Shown: positions 43,226 to 53,266 of the stretch, piece by piece | How the letters are laid out: each line of letters starts with the position of its first letter | How positions within the stretch are numbered: the stretch's first letter is position 1 | DNA from: Xanthomonas euvesicatoria pv. euvesicatoria | GTDB lineage: Bacteria; Pseudomonadota; Gammaproteobacteria; Xanthomonadales; Xanthomonadaceae | Direction of reading: 5' to 3' | DNA length: 64,000 nucleotides | Assembly: GCF_020880415.1 (NCBI RefSeq) | Contig: NZ_JAJIUJ010000105.1 | Location: 62,001 to 126,000, forward strand | Notes under the pieces: model-generated | Told to the model about the DNA's origin: nothing | Database searches by the model: none | Seen by the model: the letters and a program-made list of their open reading frames with translations, nothing else | Translations under genes and position numbers: made by a program

Positions 43226-44545
43226 CTACACCTCACGCAGCGCCGTGGTAATCGGCAGACGCGCCGCACGCAGCGCGGGAAACAGTCCGCCCACCAGGCC
43301 GATGCCCAGCGCCCACTTCAGCCCGCTCCAGAGCAGCTCTGGCGAGACCTTGAACTGGAAGACCACCTGGCTGAAGTTACTGCCCAGCGTGGAGACGGTG
43401 TAGCCGTTGAACATCGCCCAGGCGATCGCGCCGCCCAGCAGCCCGCCCAGCAATGCCAGCAGCATGGTTTCCAGCATCAGCGCCATGATCACCGGCGTGC
43501 CGCGAAAGCCGATCGCACGCATGGTGGCGATCTCGCGCGCGCGCGTGGCCACCGCCGCATACATGGTGTTGAGCGCGCCGAATACCGCGCCCACTGCCAT
43601 GATCGCCCCGATCACCGTGCCCAGGATGTTGATCAGCTTGTTCAGGCCGCCGCCCTGTTTGCCGTAGTAGGCGCGGGTGGTTTCCACATCCAGCTTGAGC
43701 CGCGGATCGGCAGCCATGGCGGTCTTGAACGCGCTGAAGCCTGCCTTGCCGTTGGTGCGCACGCTGATCGACTGATAGGCACTGCGGTTGTAGGTGGTGG
43801 CCAGCGTCTGCGCGTCGGTCCACAACTCCGAATCGTGCGCATCGCCGGAGGCGAACACGCCCACCACCGTCCACTGCTGGCTGCCAAGCGTGAGGGTCTT
43901 GCCCAGCTCCAGTCCGCGGAACTGGTTCAACGCGCCCTTGCCCACCACCATTTCGCGCAGGCCGGTGTTGAAGCGGCGGCCCTGCACGATCTTGACCTTG
44001 TCATGCACGGCCCAGGCCTGTTCGCCCACGCCACGCAGTTGTGCGTTGACGTCGGTGCCGTCGGCGCGGGAGGCGATGTTCACCACTTGCGACAATTCCG
44101 GCGACAGCATCGGGCGGCCATTGGCATCGGCCGCAATGCCGGGCAGGCTGCCGATCAGCGGCACCAGGTCGCGGGTGATCACCGAGTTGGTCTCCGCCTG
44201 CGAACCGCCGCGCAGGACGATCGCGGTGGTGTCGTCGCCGGTGCTGTTGAGCGTGGCCTGAAAGCCCTGGCCCATTGCCAGCATCGCCACCAGCACGCCG
44301 ACCACGCCGGCAATGCCGACCACGATCACCGAGCTGGACCCCCAGCGCTGCGGCAGCGTGGCGATGCCGATGCGTGCGGCCGCCAGCGAGAGCCTGCCGC
44401 TGCGTGTGGCCACCAGCCACACCGCCAGCAATCCACCGATCGGCAGCAGCACCATCCACGGCAGTGCGATCCAGGCCGCCAGCCCAATTGCCAGCAGCAC
44501 GACCGACAGCGCGTTGACCCCACGATCTTTCCATTTGCGTTGCAT
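43226..44545 (-). CDS. ABC transporter permease of a MacB-like exporter (second permease)
   Basis: A 439-residue protein; start 44545 is chosen because AGGAG lies 7 bases ahead, whereas ATG 44551 is only one base away. It has an additional N-terminal pair of helices (about 15-50) before the standard FtsX/MacB layout: one helix (about 75-95), a periplasmic MacB_PCD domain (about 95-280) and three C-terminal helices. Conserved GAIMAVGAVFGALNTMYAAVATRAREIATMRAIG (in part) is the FtsX motif region. It is the last gene of the adaptor-ATPase-permease-permease operon. Confidence 0.9.
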   Translation of the reverse strand: MQRKWKDRGVNALSVVLLAIGLAAWIALPWMVLLPIGGLLAVWLVATRSGRLSLAAARIGIATLPQRWGSSSVIVVGIAGVVGVLVAMLAMGQGFQATLNSTGDDTTAIVLRGGSQAETNSVITRDLVPLIGSLPGIAADANGRPMLSPELSQVVNIASRADGTDVNAQLRGVGEQAWAVHDKVKIVQGRRFNTGLREMVVGKGALNQFRGLELGKTLTLGSQQWTVVGVFASGDAHDSELWTDAQTLATTYNRSAYQSISVRTNGKAGFSAFKTAMAADPRLKLDVETTRAYYGKQGGGLNKLINILGTVIGAIMAVGAVFGALNTMYAAVATRAREIATMRAIGFRGTPVIMALMLETMLLALLGGLLGGAIAWAMFNGYTVSTLGSNFSQVVFQFKVSPELLWSGLKWALGIGLVGGLFPALRAARLPITTALREV

Positions 44546-44558
44546 GTGCATGCTCCTG

Positions 44559-45719
44559 TCAGCGGCCGGCGAGTGCATCGACGATCTTCAAGCGCTGCGC
44601 GCGTAATGCCGGCAGCACACCCACCACGATGCCGATGCCGGCCATCAGCCCGACCGCGACAAGCCAGGTCTGCAGCGGCACGGTCTGGGTCGGCATCAGG
44701 CCGCCGCTGCGCGCTGCAACCGCCGGGATCACCAGCGCCGCCAGCCCCATGCCGATCAGCCCGCCCAGGCCGATCAGCAACATCGACTCCACCATCACCA
44801 GGCTCAGCACGGTGCGGTCCTGAAAGCCCAGCGTCTTGAGCGTGGCCAGCTCCGGAATCCGCTCGCGCACGGCCTGTGCCATGGTGTTGTCGGTCAGCAG
44901 CAGCAAGGTGAAAAACACCGCGGCCATGATCGAGGTGACGATCAAGCCGATATCGGCAAACTGCTTGACGAAGGCTTGCTGAAATGCCGATTCGGTCTGC
45001 GACTTGGTTTCATGGTCGGAGTTGGCCGACAACGCATCGATGGCCTGCGCCACGCGCGATGCCTGGTCGGCGTTGCGCAGCGTCACCGTGTACCAACTCA
45101 CCCTGCTTTTGATGTAGTCGTTGGACTCGTCGAAGTACTTCCAGTTCATCATCAACTGGCGTTCCTGGTTGGCGGCCACGGTGCGGTCTTTCATGCGGAA
45201 GATGCCGACCAGTTGCAGCGGCCAGTCGTTGCTGCCGCCGCGCGGAAAGATGGTGGCCTGCAGCGGAATGGTGTCGCCGATCTTCCAGCCATTTTCCTTG
45301 GCCAGGCTTTCGCCGACCACCGCGCCGGTGCGCGTGGTCTGGAAGGCCTTGAGCTGGTCCTTGGGCAACTGATATTCGCTGTAGACGTCGAAGAAATTGG
45401 GCGCCACCGAAAAATTCGGAAAGAAGTTCTTCGGGTCGCGATAGATGCCGCCGAACCACATCGCCGAGGTCACGTCGCGCACGCCCGGCACGCTGCGGAT
45501 CTGGTTTTCCAGATTGATCGGCAACGATTGGGTGATCGACAGACGCGAGGCCACCACCAGCCGGTCCACGCCGCTGACGCTGCCGCCGGAGGTGAAGGCC
45601 ACGCGCACCGAATCGAGCATGCCGAACAACAAGAACGCCGCCACCACCGAGAGCAAGGTCAGCAAGGTTCGGGTCTTGCTGCGGAACAATTGGGCCCACA
45701 CCAACGCGAGATACTTCAT
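44559..45719 (-). CDS. ABC transporter permease of a MacB-like exporter (first permease)
   Basis: A 386-residue permease starting at 45719, with one N-terminal helix (about 18-38), a periplasmic domain of about 220 residues and three C-terminal helices (near 258-280, 307-330, 350-372). The LATLKTLGF segment (about 293-301) is the FtsX-type coupling region facing the ATPase. Two separate permeases that would form a heterodimer distinguish this system from MacB, in which ATPase and permease are fused. It is 12 bases from the ATPase gene. Confidence 0.92.
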   Translation of the reverse strand: MKYLALVWAQLFRSKTRTLLTLLSVVAAFLLFGMLDSVRVAFTSGGSVSGVDRLVVASRLSITQSLPINLENQIRSVPGVRDVTSAMWFGGIYRDPKNFFPNFSVAPNFFDVYSEYQLPKDQLKAFQTTRTGAVVGESLAKENGWKIGDTIPLQATIFPRGGSNDWPLQLVGIFRMKDRTVAANQERQLMMNWKYFDESNDYIKSRVSWYTVTLRNADQASRVAQAIDALSANSDHETKSQTESAFQQAFVKQFADIGLIVTSIMAAVFFTLLLLTDNTMAQAVRERIPELATLKTLGFQDRTVLSLVMVESMLLIGLGGLIGMGLAALVIPAVAARSGGLMPTQTVPLQTWLVAVGLMAGIGIVVGVLPALRAQRLKIVDALAGR

Positions 45720-45731
45720 GGCAGCGCTCCC

Positions 45732-46421
<690 letters not shown>

Positions 46422-46795
46422 GGCAACTCCTGGCGGTGCGATGGAAGAGGTGACAGCAGTGCGCAGAGCGACTGCGGATGTGGTGCGGCACTGCAGTAAC
46501 ACGAGGAACTGAAATGCGATGAAGCGATGGGGCGAGTGCAGGCAAGGCATCGACTGCTGTGGCGACACCTGTGCGGCGCACGCTGCCGATGCCTGAAACG
46601 TGCCTGCGACGACAACGGTTGAGATATTGACGAACATCGCAACTGCAGATACGCAAGCACAGCCGATACCGCGTTACTGGATTTCACCGGCGTTCCCTCG
46701 CAGCGCGATGCAGGCGCCTGCGTCGTTGCCGTTTCCATCAACGCGCTTTCCGTATTCCCCTGAGTGGTGACCGCCTGCGCTGTGTTGGTTGTGCG
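46422..46795. other. 374-base gap within the exporter gene cluster
   Basis: Between the adaptor gene and the ATPase gene there is no recognised gene, although their order would normally be contiguous. It may hold a promoter for the ATPase-permease genes. No motif was identified. Confidence 0.35.
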
Positions 46796-48040
46796 TTACT
46801 CGGCAGCGTCCGGCGCTGCTTCGGTCACCTTGTCGCCATCGTTCAAGGTTTGCGGCGGATTGAGTACCACGCTGTCGCCTGCGGCCAGGCCGGAGAGCAC
46901 CTGCCTGTCTTCGCCCATCACCATGCCAGTGGTGACGGCATGCGCGCTGACGGTGTTGTGCTCGCCGACCACGAACGCGACCGTGCGCGTGTCGCGCTCC
47001 ACCAGTGCGGCGGCCGGGACGCGCACGCCCTGCGGCTTGGCTGCTTGCTGCGGTTTGGCCTGCTCCAGAAAGCTGACCCGGACACCCATCTCCGGCACGA
47101 TGCGCGGGTCCTTGACCTTGAGCGCCACGCGCACTTTCACCGTGGCCTTGCCGCGGTCGGCGGTGGGGATGATGGCGATGACCTCGCCTGGAATCTTCCA
47201 TTCCGGGTAGGCGTTGAGCACCGCTTCCACCGGCATCTTGGGTTGCACGCGGCCGATGTAGGACTCGCCCACTTCCACCTCGATTTCCAGCGATTCCATG
47301 TCCACGATGGTGCCGATACCGGTACGGGTGAATCCGCCGCCGGCCGACAACGGCGAGACGATTTCGCCCGGCTGCGCTGCCTTGGCGGTCACCACGCCGG
47401 CAAACGGCGCGCGCACCACGTTGAAGTCAGAGCGGATACCGGCAATGGCCAGTTGGTCGGAAGCGACCTGCACATTGCGCTGCGCGTTCTGCAGCTGGGC
47501 GCGCAAGGCATCGCGCTGCGCAATGGCCTGGTCGTATTGCGAGCGCGACACCAGCTGCGCACCCACCAACGACTGCAGGCGCGTGGCATCGGCGTTGGCT
47601 ACCGCCAGTTGCGCCTGCATGTTGTCGACCTGGCTGCGTGCGGCCGACAACTGCGAGGCCGACAAGCTGCGCTGCGCATCGGCATCGAGCGGGTCGAGTG
47701 TGGCCATCACCTGGCCCTGTTCGACGCGCATGCCTTCTTCGATCATCACCTCGCGCACCTTGCCGGTGACTTGCGCCGACACCGTGGCCATGCGTCGTGC
47801 CACCACATAGCCGGAGGCGTCCAGCACCGATGCGCTGCTGCTGCCGGCGCTGATCGCCACCACCGGCGCGGTCTGCACCTGCACCACCGGGCGGCGCGTG
47901 AACCACCACGCGGCGGCGGCCAGCACGATGACGAGGATCACTGCGGCGAGGATCCAGCCGGTACGGCGGGCGGGCGGCGGCGTGGCAGGGCGCTGGCGGT
48001 CGATGCGGAGTTGCTTGAGCAGATCGGCGGAAGTGTTCAT
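46796..48040 (-). CDS. MacA-like periplasmic adaptor (membrane fusion) protein
   Basis: A 414-residue protein starting at 48040 with an N-terminal membrane helix (about 25-50). The lipoyl/hairpin region is visible: SASVLDASGYVVARRMATVSAQVTGKV (in part, about residues 72-98) is the first lipoyl half, a coiled-coil hairpin spans about 117-200 (Q-rich), and VRAPFAGVVTAKAAQPGE (about 211-228) completes the lipoyl domain. The beta-barrel follows. It forms the periplasmic tube in a tripartite export system with the ABC genes to its left. No TolC gene is in the window. Substrate unknown. Confidence 0.93.
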   Translation of the reverse strand: MNTSADLLKQLRIDRQRPATPPPARRTGWILAAVILVIVLAAAAWWFTRRPVVQVQTAPVVAISAGSSSASVLDASGYVVARRMATVSAQVTGKVREVMIEEGMRVEQGQVMATLDPLDADAQRSLSASQLSAARSQVDNMQAQLAVANADATRLQSLVGAQLVSRSQYDQAIAQRDALRAQLQNAQRNVQVASDQLAIAGIRSDFNVVRAPFAGVVTAKAAQPGEIVSPLSAGGGFTRTGIGTIVDMESLEIEVEVGESYIGRVQPKMPVEAVLNAYPEWKIPGEVIAIIPTADRGKATVKVRVALKVKDPRIVPEMGVRVSFLEQAKPQQAAKPQGVRVPAAALVERDTRTVAFVVGEHNTVSAHAVTTGMVMGEDRQVLSGLAAGDSVVLNPPQTLNDGDKVTEAAPDAAE

Positions 48041-48490
48041 CGATGACCAGGACGGAAGGCTGCGCGAAATGTGACGGTCTACAGGCGATGCCGCAAGCTG
48101 CCGGAAGTCACCAACTGCGGTGCGGCGACGAACGGTCGATGCGCCGATGCCACCGCCAGATGGTGCGCAGCATGCAGTCAGCGCGGCGCGCTCACCAGTG
48201 ACAGCTGTCATCTGCACACCATGACACCGGCAACTGGTGCACCAGCGCTGCGGCAGGCCATGCTGGCGGCTCCTCCGGCAATCCGCTAACGGCATGCTTT
48301 CCTTTGCATTTGCAGACTGCACGTATCTGGCTTGCGCTTGCGCAGGCCAATCGCAACCCCGGTGGGCGATCGCATCGCAGCAAGCACCGGGAGCATGCAT
48401 GAGGCCGCTCACCCGTATCGTCCTGCACGCAGCCGCACGCAGGCGGGCCCGGCAGTGGCAGAATCCGCTCATCCACACGGACCTTCGCTG
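48041..48490. other. Divergent promoter region between the exporter and its two-component system
   Basis: 450 bases between the adaptor gene (leftward) and the sensor kinase gene (rightward), with no recognised gene. It contains the perfect 12-bp palindrome at 48199-48210 and a further TGACA at 48232-48236, candidate sites for the response regulator. Confidence 0.4.
48199..48210. promoter_or_regulatory. Perfect palindrome TGACAGCTGTCA, candidate operator
   Basis: A 12-bp perfect palindrome midway in the divergent region between an exporter adaptor gene and a DesK/DesR-like two-component pair. NarL-class regulators bind as dimers to such inverted repeats. A half-site TGACA recurs at 48232. 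The functional claim is inference from location and symmetry. Confidence 0.4.
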
Positions 48491-49666
48491 ATGCGCCCCC
48501 GGTTTCCCGCATGGCTTCGCCCCGCCGCCAGTTCGCAGGTTGCCGCGCGGCTGGCGCAGGGCCAATCGCCGTGGATGGACAGCGTGCACCTGCTGTGGTC
48601 GGCCTGGGTATTCGTGGTGCCGGTGTTTTCTGCGCGGGGCTACGACAGGACCTGGCTGTTGTGCACGCTGCTCTCGTATCCGGTTTTCCTGCTGCTGTAC
48701 GCACGCATGTTGCTGGCGCCACGCGGCACCTTGTATCGCTACGCCTGGGCGATGGCGGTGATGAGTGCCGCCTTGTTGCCGGTGTATTCGTCGGGCATCA
48801 GCTACTTCATCTTTGCCTGCCTGAGCTTGCGTCCCTCCACGCGGCCTGGGTTGTGGCGGCACTTTGCGATGTTGCTGCTGATGAATGCGTTGTACCTGAG
48901 CTGGGCGCACTGGCTCGGGTTGAGCATGCAGGCGCTGGTGTGGATGCCGGTGACGGTGCTGGGCATGGCCGCCGTGGGCGCGGTGTACAGCATCAACGAA
49001 CGCAAGGACGCGTTGCTGCGCTTGTCGCAGGACGAAGTTCGTCGTCTGGCGGCCACTGCCGAACGCGAGCGCATCGGCCGCGACCTGCACGATCTGCTTG
49101 GCCATACCTTGTCGCTGGTGGCGCTCAAATCCGATCTGGCTGCGCGCCTGATCGAGCGCGACCCGCAGGCCGCACGCAACGAGATCGACGCGGTGGCGCA
49201 GGTCTCGCGCGAGGCGTTGGCGCAGGTACGACGCGCGGTCACCGGCATCCGTGCTGCCGGCCTGGTTGCCGAACTGGCATCGGCGCGGGTGCTGCTGGAC
49301 CTGGACGGCATTGCGCTGGAGCAACAGCTGGAGCCGCTGGCCTTGCCGCCCGAGCACGAAACCGCGCTTGCGCTGGTGGTGCGCGAGGCGGCCACCAATG
49401 TGCAGCGCCACGCGCAGGCAAGACGCGTGCGTGTGCAACTGCGCGCGCACGGCGATCAGGCCGTGCTGGAGATCACCGACGACGGCCGCGGCGGCGTGAT
49501 CGTGCCGGGCAACGGCCTGGACGGCATGCGCGCACGCCTGCACGGCCTGGGTGGCGCGCTGGATGTGCAGGCCTTGCCGCGCGGCATGCGATTGCGCGCC
49601 AGTGTGCCGTTGCCGCGGCCTGCGGTTGTCCCCGCAACGCCGCCGGTGATGCCGCAGCCGCTCTAA
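48491..49666 (+). CDS. DesK-like sensor histidine kinase (HisKA_3)
   Basis: A 391-residue kinase starting at ATG 48491 (an ATG at 48332 precedes a low-complexity basic extension). Four to six hydrophobic segments occupy about residues 30-175. The phosphorylated histidine lies in ERIGRDLHDLLGHTLSLVALK (in part, about 192-212; histidine about 199). The ATPase region has VREAATNVQRHAQA (about 297-310), ITDDGRGG and GNGLDGMRARLHGLGG. This is the DesK/NarX HisKA_3 class with short membrane sensor, without a long periplasmic domain. It likely senses membrane state or envelope drugs exported by the adjacent system; inference. Confidence 0.9.
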   Translation: MRPRFPAWLRPAASSQVAARLAQGQSPWMDSVHLLWSAWVFVVPVFSARGYDRTWLLCTLLSYPVFLLLYARMLLAPRGTLYRYAWAMAVMSAALLPVYSSGISYFIFACLSLRPSTRPGLWRHFAMLLLMNALYLSWAHWLGLSMQALVWMPVTVLGMAAVGAVYSINERKDALLRLSQDEVRRLAATAERERIGRDLHDLLGHTLSLVALKSDLAARLIERDPQAARNEIDAVAQVSREALAQVRRAVTGIRAAGLVAELASARVLLDLDGIALEQQLEPLALPPEHETALALVVREAATNVQRHAQARRVRVQLRAHGDQAVLEITDDGRGGVIVPGNGLDGMRARLHGLGGALDVQALPRGMRLRASVPLPRPAVVPATPPVMPQPL

Positions 49667-49750
49667 CGCGCCGTGGTTGCGCTGCCAAGTGCACGGCATG
49701 CGTCGGCGCTGTTATCGTGCGCAACCGTTGCATGCATGCGAGCGCGACCG

Positions 49751-50353
49751 ATGATCCGGGTGTTGTTGGCGGAAGACCAAGCCTTGCTGCGTGGCGCGCT
49801 GGTGGCCTTGCTCGGACTGGAGGACGATATTGCGGTGGTCGGCAGCGCCGGCGATGGCGAAAGCGCGTGGCGCGAACTGCAGCGCCTGCAGCCGGACGTG
49901 CTGGTCACCGATATCGAGATGCCTGGCCTGACCGGGCTGGAACTGGCGCAGCGGATCCAGCGCCAGGCGTTGCCGGTACGGGTCATGATCGTCACCACGT
50001 TCGCGCGTCCGGGATTTTTGCGCCGTGCCCTGGATGCCGGCGTGGCCGGGTATCTGCTCAAGGATGCGCCGGCCGAACAGCTGGTCGATGCGTTGCGGCA
50101 GGTGCACCGCGGCGGGCGGGTGATCGACCCGCAGCTGGCCCTCGATGCGTGGGTGGAAGCAGACCCCTTGAGCGAACGCGAACGGACTGTGCTGCGGCTG
50201 GCCGGCGAAGGCCGCTCCGCCAGCGAGATCGCCCAGCAGTTGCAGCTCTCGCACGGCACGGTGCGCAATTACCTGTCCGAATGCATCGGCAAACTGGGCG
50301 TGGCCAATCGCATCGAAGCCTACCGCCTGGCGCGGCAGAAGGGCTGGTTGTAG
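49751..50353 (+). CDS. DesR-like NarL-family response regulator
   Basis: A 200-residue response regulator starting at ATG 49751, 84 bases after the kinase. Receiver: LAEDQALLRG (about 6-15), phosphorylated aspartate in VLVTDIEMPGL (about residue 54) and LLKDA lysine (about 104). LuxR-type helix-turn-helix at about 137-195 (PLSERERTVLRLAGEGRS then SEIAQQLQLSHGTVRNYLSE in part). It is the partner of the kinase just upstream, and the pair probably controls the divergent exporter genes. Confidence 0.92.
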   Translation: MIRVLLAEDQALLRGALVALLGLEDDIAVVGSAGDGESAWRELQRLQPDVLVTDIEMPGLTGLELAQRIQRQALPVRVMIVTTFARPGFLRRALDAGVAGYLLKDAPAEQLVDALRQVHRGGRVIDPQLALDAWVEADPLSERERTVLRLAGEGRSASEIAQQLQLSHGTVRNYLSECIGKLGVANRIEAYRLARQKGWL

Positions 50354-50580
50354 TGCAGCCAGTCGATGGTTTGCGTGCGCGGGAAGCTGACGTTTTCGGG
50401 GTGCGGGATTGCATGCAGGTGCGCCGCGCCTAATCGACGCGAGCGCACCACAAAGCCGCCATCGACGACGGTGCATCGGTTGCTTCATCCGCCAATCTGC
50501 AGCTATTCCAAACGCGTGCGAAGGCATGCGATTTGCACCCAGGTACACTGCACAGCATCGAAAAACACGGCGAGCGATGC

Positions 50581-51369
50581 ATGAAATCTCTGTGGCTTTC
50601 GGGCCTGCTGTGGATATGCGCCTTCAACGCGTCCGCCGAGCAATTCAAGATATTGGTGGCTGCCATTCCCAACCAGTATCACCACGACTATATCCCCGTG
50701 GCCAAGCCGCAATTCGAAGCGATGGCGCGCAAGCATTATGTCCAGATGGTGTGGGCGTGGAATGCCAAGGCGTTCGATGGCGACCTGTCGCAATACGCGG
50801 CCATCGTGTTGCTCAATACGCCGGCCACCGATCTCGACCCAGCGCAGCGGGCCAACTTCCAAAAATACGTGCGTAACGGCGGCGGCGTGGTCGCGGTGCA
50901 CAAGGCCTTTGCGATCAAGCGCGGTGAATGGGAGTGGTACGACCACATGATCGGCCGCTCGTTCCGCACCCATCCGTACATGCAAACGGCGATGGTGGAT
51001 GTGGCCGACGCCAATTTCCCGGCCACTGCCGGCCTGCCCAAGCGCTGGGTATGGAGCGACGAATGGTACGAATACGATCCGCCCTACAGCGACGACTTGG
51101 TCACGCTACTCACCGTCGACGAACGCAGTTATGACCCCACCTTGATCTGGCCAGGGCAGGTCGCCAAGGGCATGGGCCAGCAGCACCCGGTGGCGTGGTA
51201 CCACCACTTCGAAGGTGGCCGCATCTTCGCCACTGCGCTGGGCCATCTGGCCGAAGCCTACAACGACCCACGCTATCTGGAACACTTGTACGGTGGGATC
51301 TATTGGGCGGCCACCGGCAAGGGCATCGAATCATCTGCGCCAGCGGCCAGAACAAAACGCCAGCGTTAG
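50581..51369 (+). CDS. Exported ThuA-like protein
   Basis: A 262-residue protein starting at ATG 50581. A signal peptide (MKSLWLSGLLWICAFNASA) and a class I glutamine amidotransferase-like (ThuA) fold are visible: FKILVAAIPNQYHHDY, the region VLLNTPATDLDPAQRANFQKYVRNGGGVVAVHKAF (in part, about 81-115) and the C-terminal AWYHHFEGGRIFATALGHLAEAYNDP. ThuA proteins are linked to trehalose/sugar use but the exported ones often accompany glycoside hydrolases. No sugar gene is adjacent. A strong hairpin at 51377-51400 follows. Confidence 0.88.
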   Translation: MKSLWLSGLLWICAFNASAEQFKILVAAIPNQYHHDYIPVAKPQFEAMARKHYVQMVWAWNAKAFDGDLSQYAAIVLLNTPATDLDPAQRANFQKYVRNGGGVVAVHKAFAIKRGEWEWYDHMIGRSFRTHPYMQTAMVDVADANFPATAGLPKRWVWSDEWYEYDPPYSDDLVTLLTVDERSYDPTLIWPGQVAKGMGQQHPVAWYHHFEGGRIFATALGHLAEAYNDPRYLEHLYGGIYWAATGKGIESSAPAARTKRQR

Positions 51370-51376
51370 GCACCAG

Positions 51377-51400
51377 CCCTTCTCCCAGGCGGGAGAGGGG
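51377..51400. repeat. Repeat-type hairpin after the ThuA-like gene
   Basis: CCCTTCTCCC (51377-51386) pairs with GGGAGAGGGG (51391-51400) over 10 bp with one wobble and a four-base loop. A related CTCCTTCCCC and GGGAGAAGG pair recurs near 51485-51533, giving the spacer the look of a Xanthomonas interspersed repeat. It starts 8 bases after the stop codon, so it can also serve as a transcript end. Confidence 0.6.
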
Positions 51401-51593
51401 TGGGTAAGGCGACGGGCGAGGCCAGCCGCGTGGGCCTACTTCAATCGGCTGCGCCCGCATCCTCGTCCGCCCCTGCGGGGCACCTCCTTCCCCATGAAGG
51501 GCAGACGATGTCCCAGGGAGAAGGAACTGCGTGCTGCCACTGTGTGCCGATCATCTGCCAAGCCGCGTCAGCCCACCATCAACTGCGACCCCA

Positions 51594-52136
51594 TCACCGC
51601 GCAGACTGCTCTCCACGCGCCATGCTGGAAAACACCCCGTCGCGGCGTACCCAGGCGTGAAACAACGCCGCGCTCAGATGCCCCAGCACGGTGGCAAATA
51701 ACAGATACGCCAGCCAGCCATGCGCGCTGCGCAGCCAGGCATACAGTGCAGGATCGTGCGGTGCGATCGCCGGCAGGTTCGCGCCTGGCCACAGCACGAT
51801 CGGGTAGGCGCCGGCCGACAGCATCGCCCAGCCGATCAACGGCATGCCCAGCATCAATGCATACAGCAGCCAATGCGAGGCAATCGCGGCAGCCCTTTGC
51901 CATGCCGGCAGATCGGCCGGCAGCGGCGGCGGGCGATGGCGCAAGCGGTTGATCAGGCGCAGCACCGCCAGGATCAGAATCGCGATGCCCAGCGGGCGAT
52001 GTAGATCGATCAACCACGGCCGCTGCGTCACCGAGGCCACCATGCCCACGCCGACGAACAGCATGGTCAGGATCATCGCGGCCATCAGCCAGTGCAGCAC
52101 GCGCGCTGGCAGATTGAAGTGGGTACGGCGGCTCAT
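51594..52136 (-). CDS. Cytochrome b561-type membrane haem protein
   Basis: A 180-residue protein with four membrane helices and paired histidines for two haems: LHWLMAAMIL (about residue 14), DLHRPLGIAIL (about 45), ASHWLLYALMLGMPL (about 87) and the last helix with two histidines, LLFATVLGHLSAALFHAW (about 144-161). It is translationally coupled to the upstream peroxidase gene by a 4-base ATGA overlap, so it probably passes quinol electrons to that exported haem enzyme. The gene pair is found in other bacteria, often with an ECF sigma factor. Confidence 0.92.
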   Translation of the reverse strand: MSRRTHFNLPARVLHWLMAAMILTMLFVGVGMVASVTQRPWLIDLHRPLGIAILILAVLRLINRLRHRPPPLPADLPAWQRAAAIASHWLLYALMLGMPLIGWAMLSAGAYPIVLWPGANLPAIAPHDPALYAWLRSAHGWLAYLLFATVLGHLSAALFHAWVRRDGVFSSMARGEQSAR

Positions 52137-53224
52137 TGGCGTGCTCCCTGGCCGGTGGCGGCGCTGCCCGTGCCGTTGGCGATCTCGCGCTCGCGGCGGT
52201 TGAACGATTGCGAATACACCGACGAGCGCGCTGCCAGAATCGGGTCATTCGATGCGGCAAGGCCCTTGGGCAAAATCAACGGGTCGTAATTGAGATCGCG
52301 ACACGGGCCGGTGGCCTGCGGCTGCGCACGCTCGATCGAGAGCGTGCCGGCCACGATCTGCTTGCGGCGTTCCGGCCACGGTTGCGACGGGTCGTCCACC
52401 GCATCGCCGGGCTCGGCGATGGTCAGCACCATGTCCCAACGCAGCGGCCCGTGCGCCAGCCGCGCGTCCAGGTCGGTGGCGAGAAAATCGCCATCGGCCT
52501 GCTTGCGTTGCGCGGCGCTCAGTTCCTTGAATGGCGTATGCGGGCGCATCGACCAGCGGATGTAGCGTTCGCGTCCGTCGGCGGCAATCGCGCGGAACGC
52601 ATTGACGCCGTTGTATTGCGTATTGGCCCAGCTGTCCGACCACGGCGCAGTCTTGGCCCACTGCTGGAACTTGGCCGCTTCCGGATACTGCTTGCCGAAC
52701 GCCGCCAGTTTTTCGGGGTCCGGCTTGCCGGTGGCCGGGTCTGGCTTGGAGGCCACGTTGAGCGCCTGAAAGCCGGCCGGCGTGGCGACCACGAAGAACG
52801 GGAAGCTGTTCATCGCCGTGCGCCATTCCTGCCCATCGTCGCTGCGCAACAGCAGCGCCATGCTGCGTACGCGCGCCTGCCCGTCCGGCCCGTGCGGGTC
52901 GCCGCCGCCGATCGACATGCGCCCCAGCACCGGCGTGCTGGGCTGGCTGAAGATGCGTGCCGACGACAGCCAGGTGGCCTTGCCGCTGGACTGGAATTGC
53001 CCGCTCACGCACACCCCTTTGGTATGCGCGCGGCGAAAGCCCGGATGCGGCGGCCCGCTGGATTCGATGGTGTCGGTCATGCGCGCGGCAGTGAGCCGGT
53101 CGCCACCGATCCAGCCGGCCGTCCAGGCAAACGCAAGCGCAACGCCGCCGGCAATGGCGGCAATCCCCAACAATGGCAGCACGGGGCGGCGCGCGCGCGG
53201 GGGCGAGGGAGGTGGCAACGTCAT
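52133..53224 (-). CDS. Exported catalase-family peroxidase (SrpA-like)
   Basis: A 363-residue protein starting at 53224 with GGAG ahead of it; the longer frame to 53341 would start upstream of the promoter. An N-terminal membrane anchor (about residues 14-34) leads to a catalase-fold domain with the distal histidine in RRAHTKGVCVSGQF (about 62-75) and a core that is shorter than true catalases. SrpA/KatE-related mini-catalases act as peroxidases rather than dismutating H2O2. The partner cytochrome b561 downstream could supply electrons. A minus-strand ECF-type promoter lies at 53267-53294. Confidence 0.9.
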   Translation of the reverse strand: MTLPPPSPPRARRPVLPLLGIAAIAGGVALAFAWTAGWIGGDRLTAARMTDTIESSGPPHPGFRRAHTKGVCVSGQFQSSGKATWLSSARIFSQPSTPVLGRMSIGGGDPHGPDGQARVRSMALLLRSDDGQEWRTAMNSFPFFVVATPAGFQALNVASKPDPATGKPDPEKLAAFGKQYPEAAKFQQWAKTAPWSDSWANTQYNGVNAFRAIAADGRERYIRWSMRPHTPFKELSAAQRKQADGDFLATDLDARLAHGPLRWDMVLTIAEPGDAVDDPSQPWPERRKQIVAGTLSIERAQPQATGPCRDLNYDPLILPKGLAASNDPILAARSSVYSQSFNRREREIANGTGSAATGQGARQ

Positions 53225-53266
53225 GGCTGGCTCCGGTGGTCGATACTGTGAGTGGTTGATACGAGT

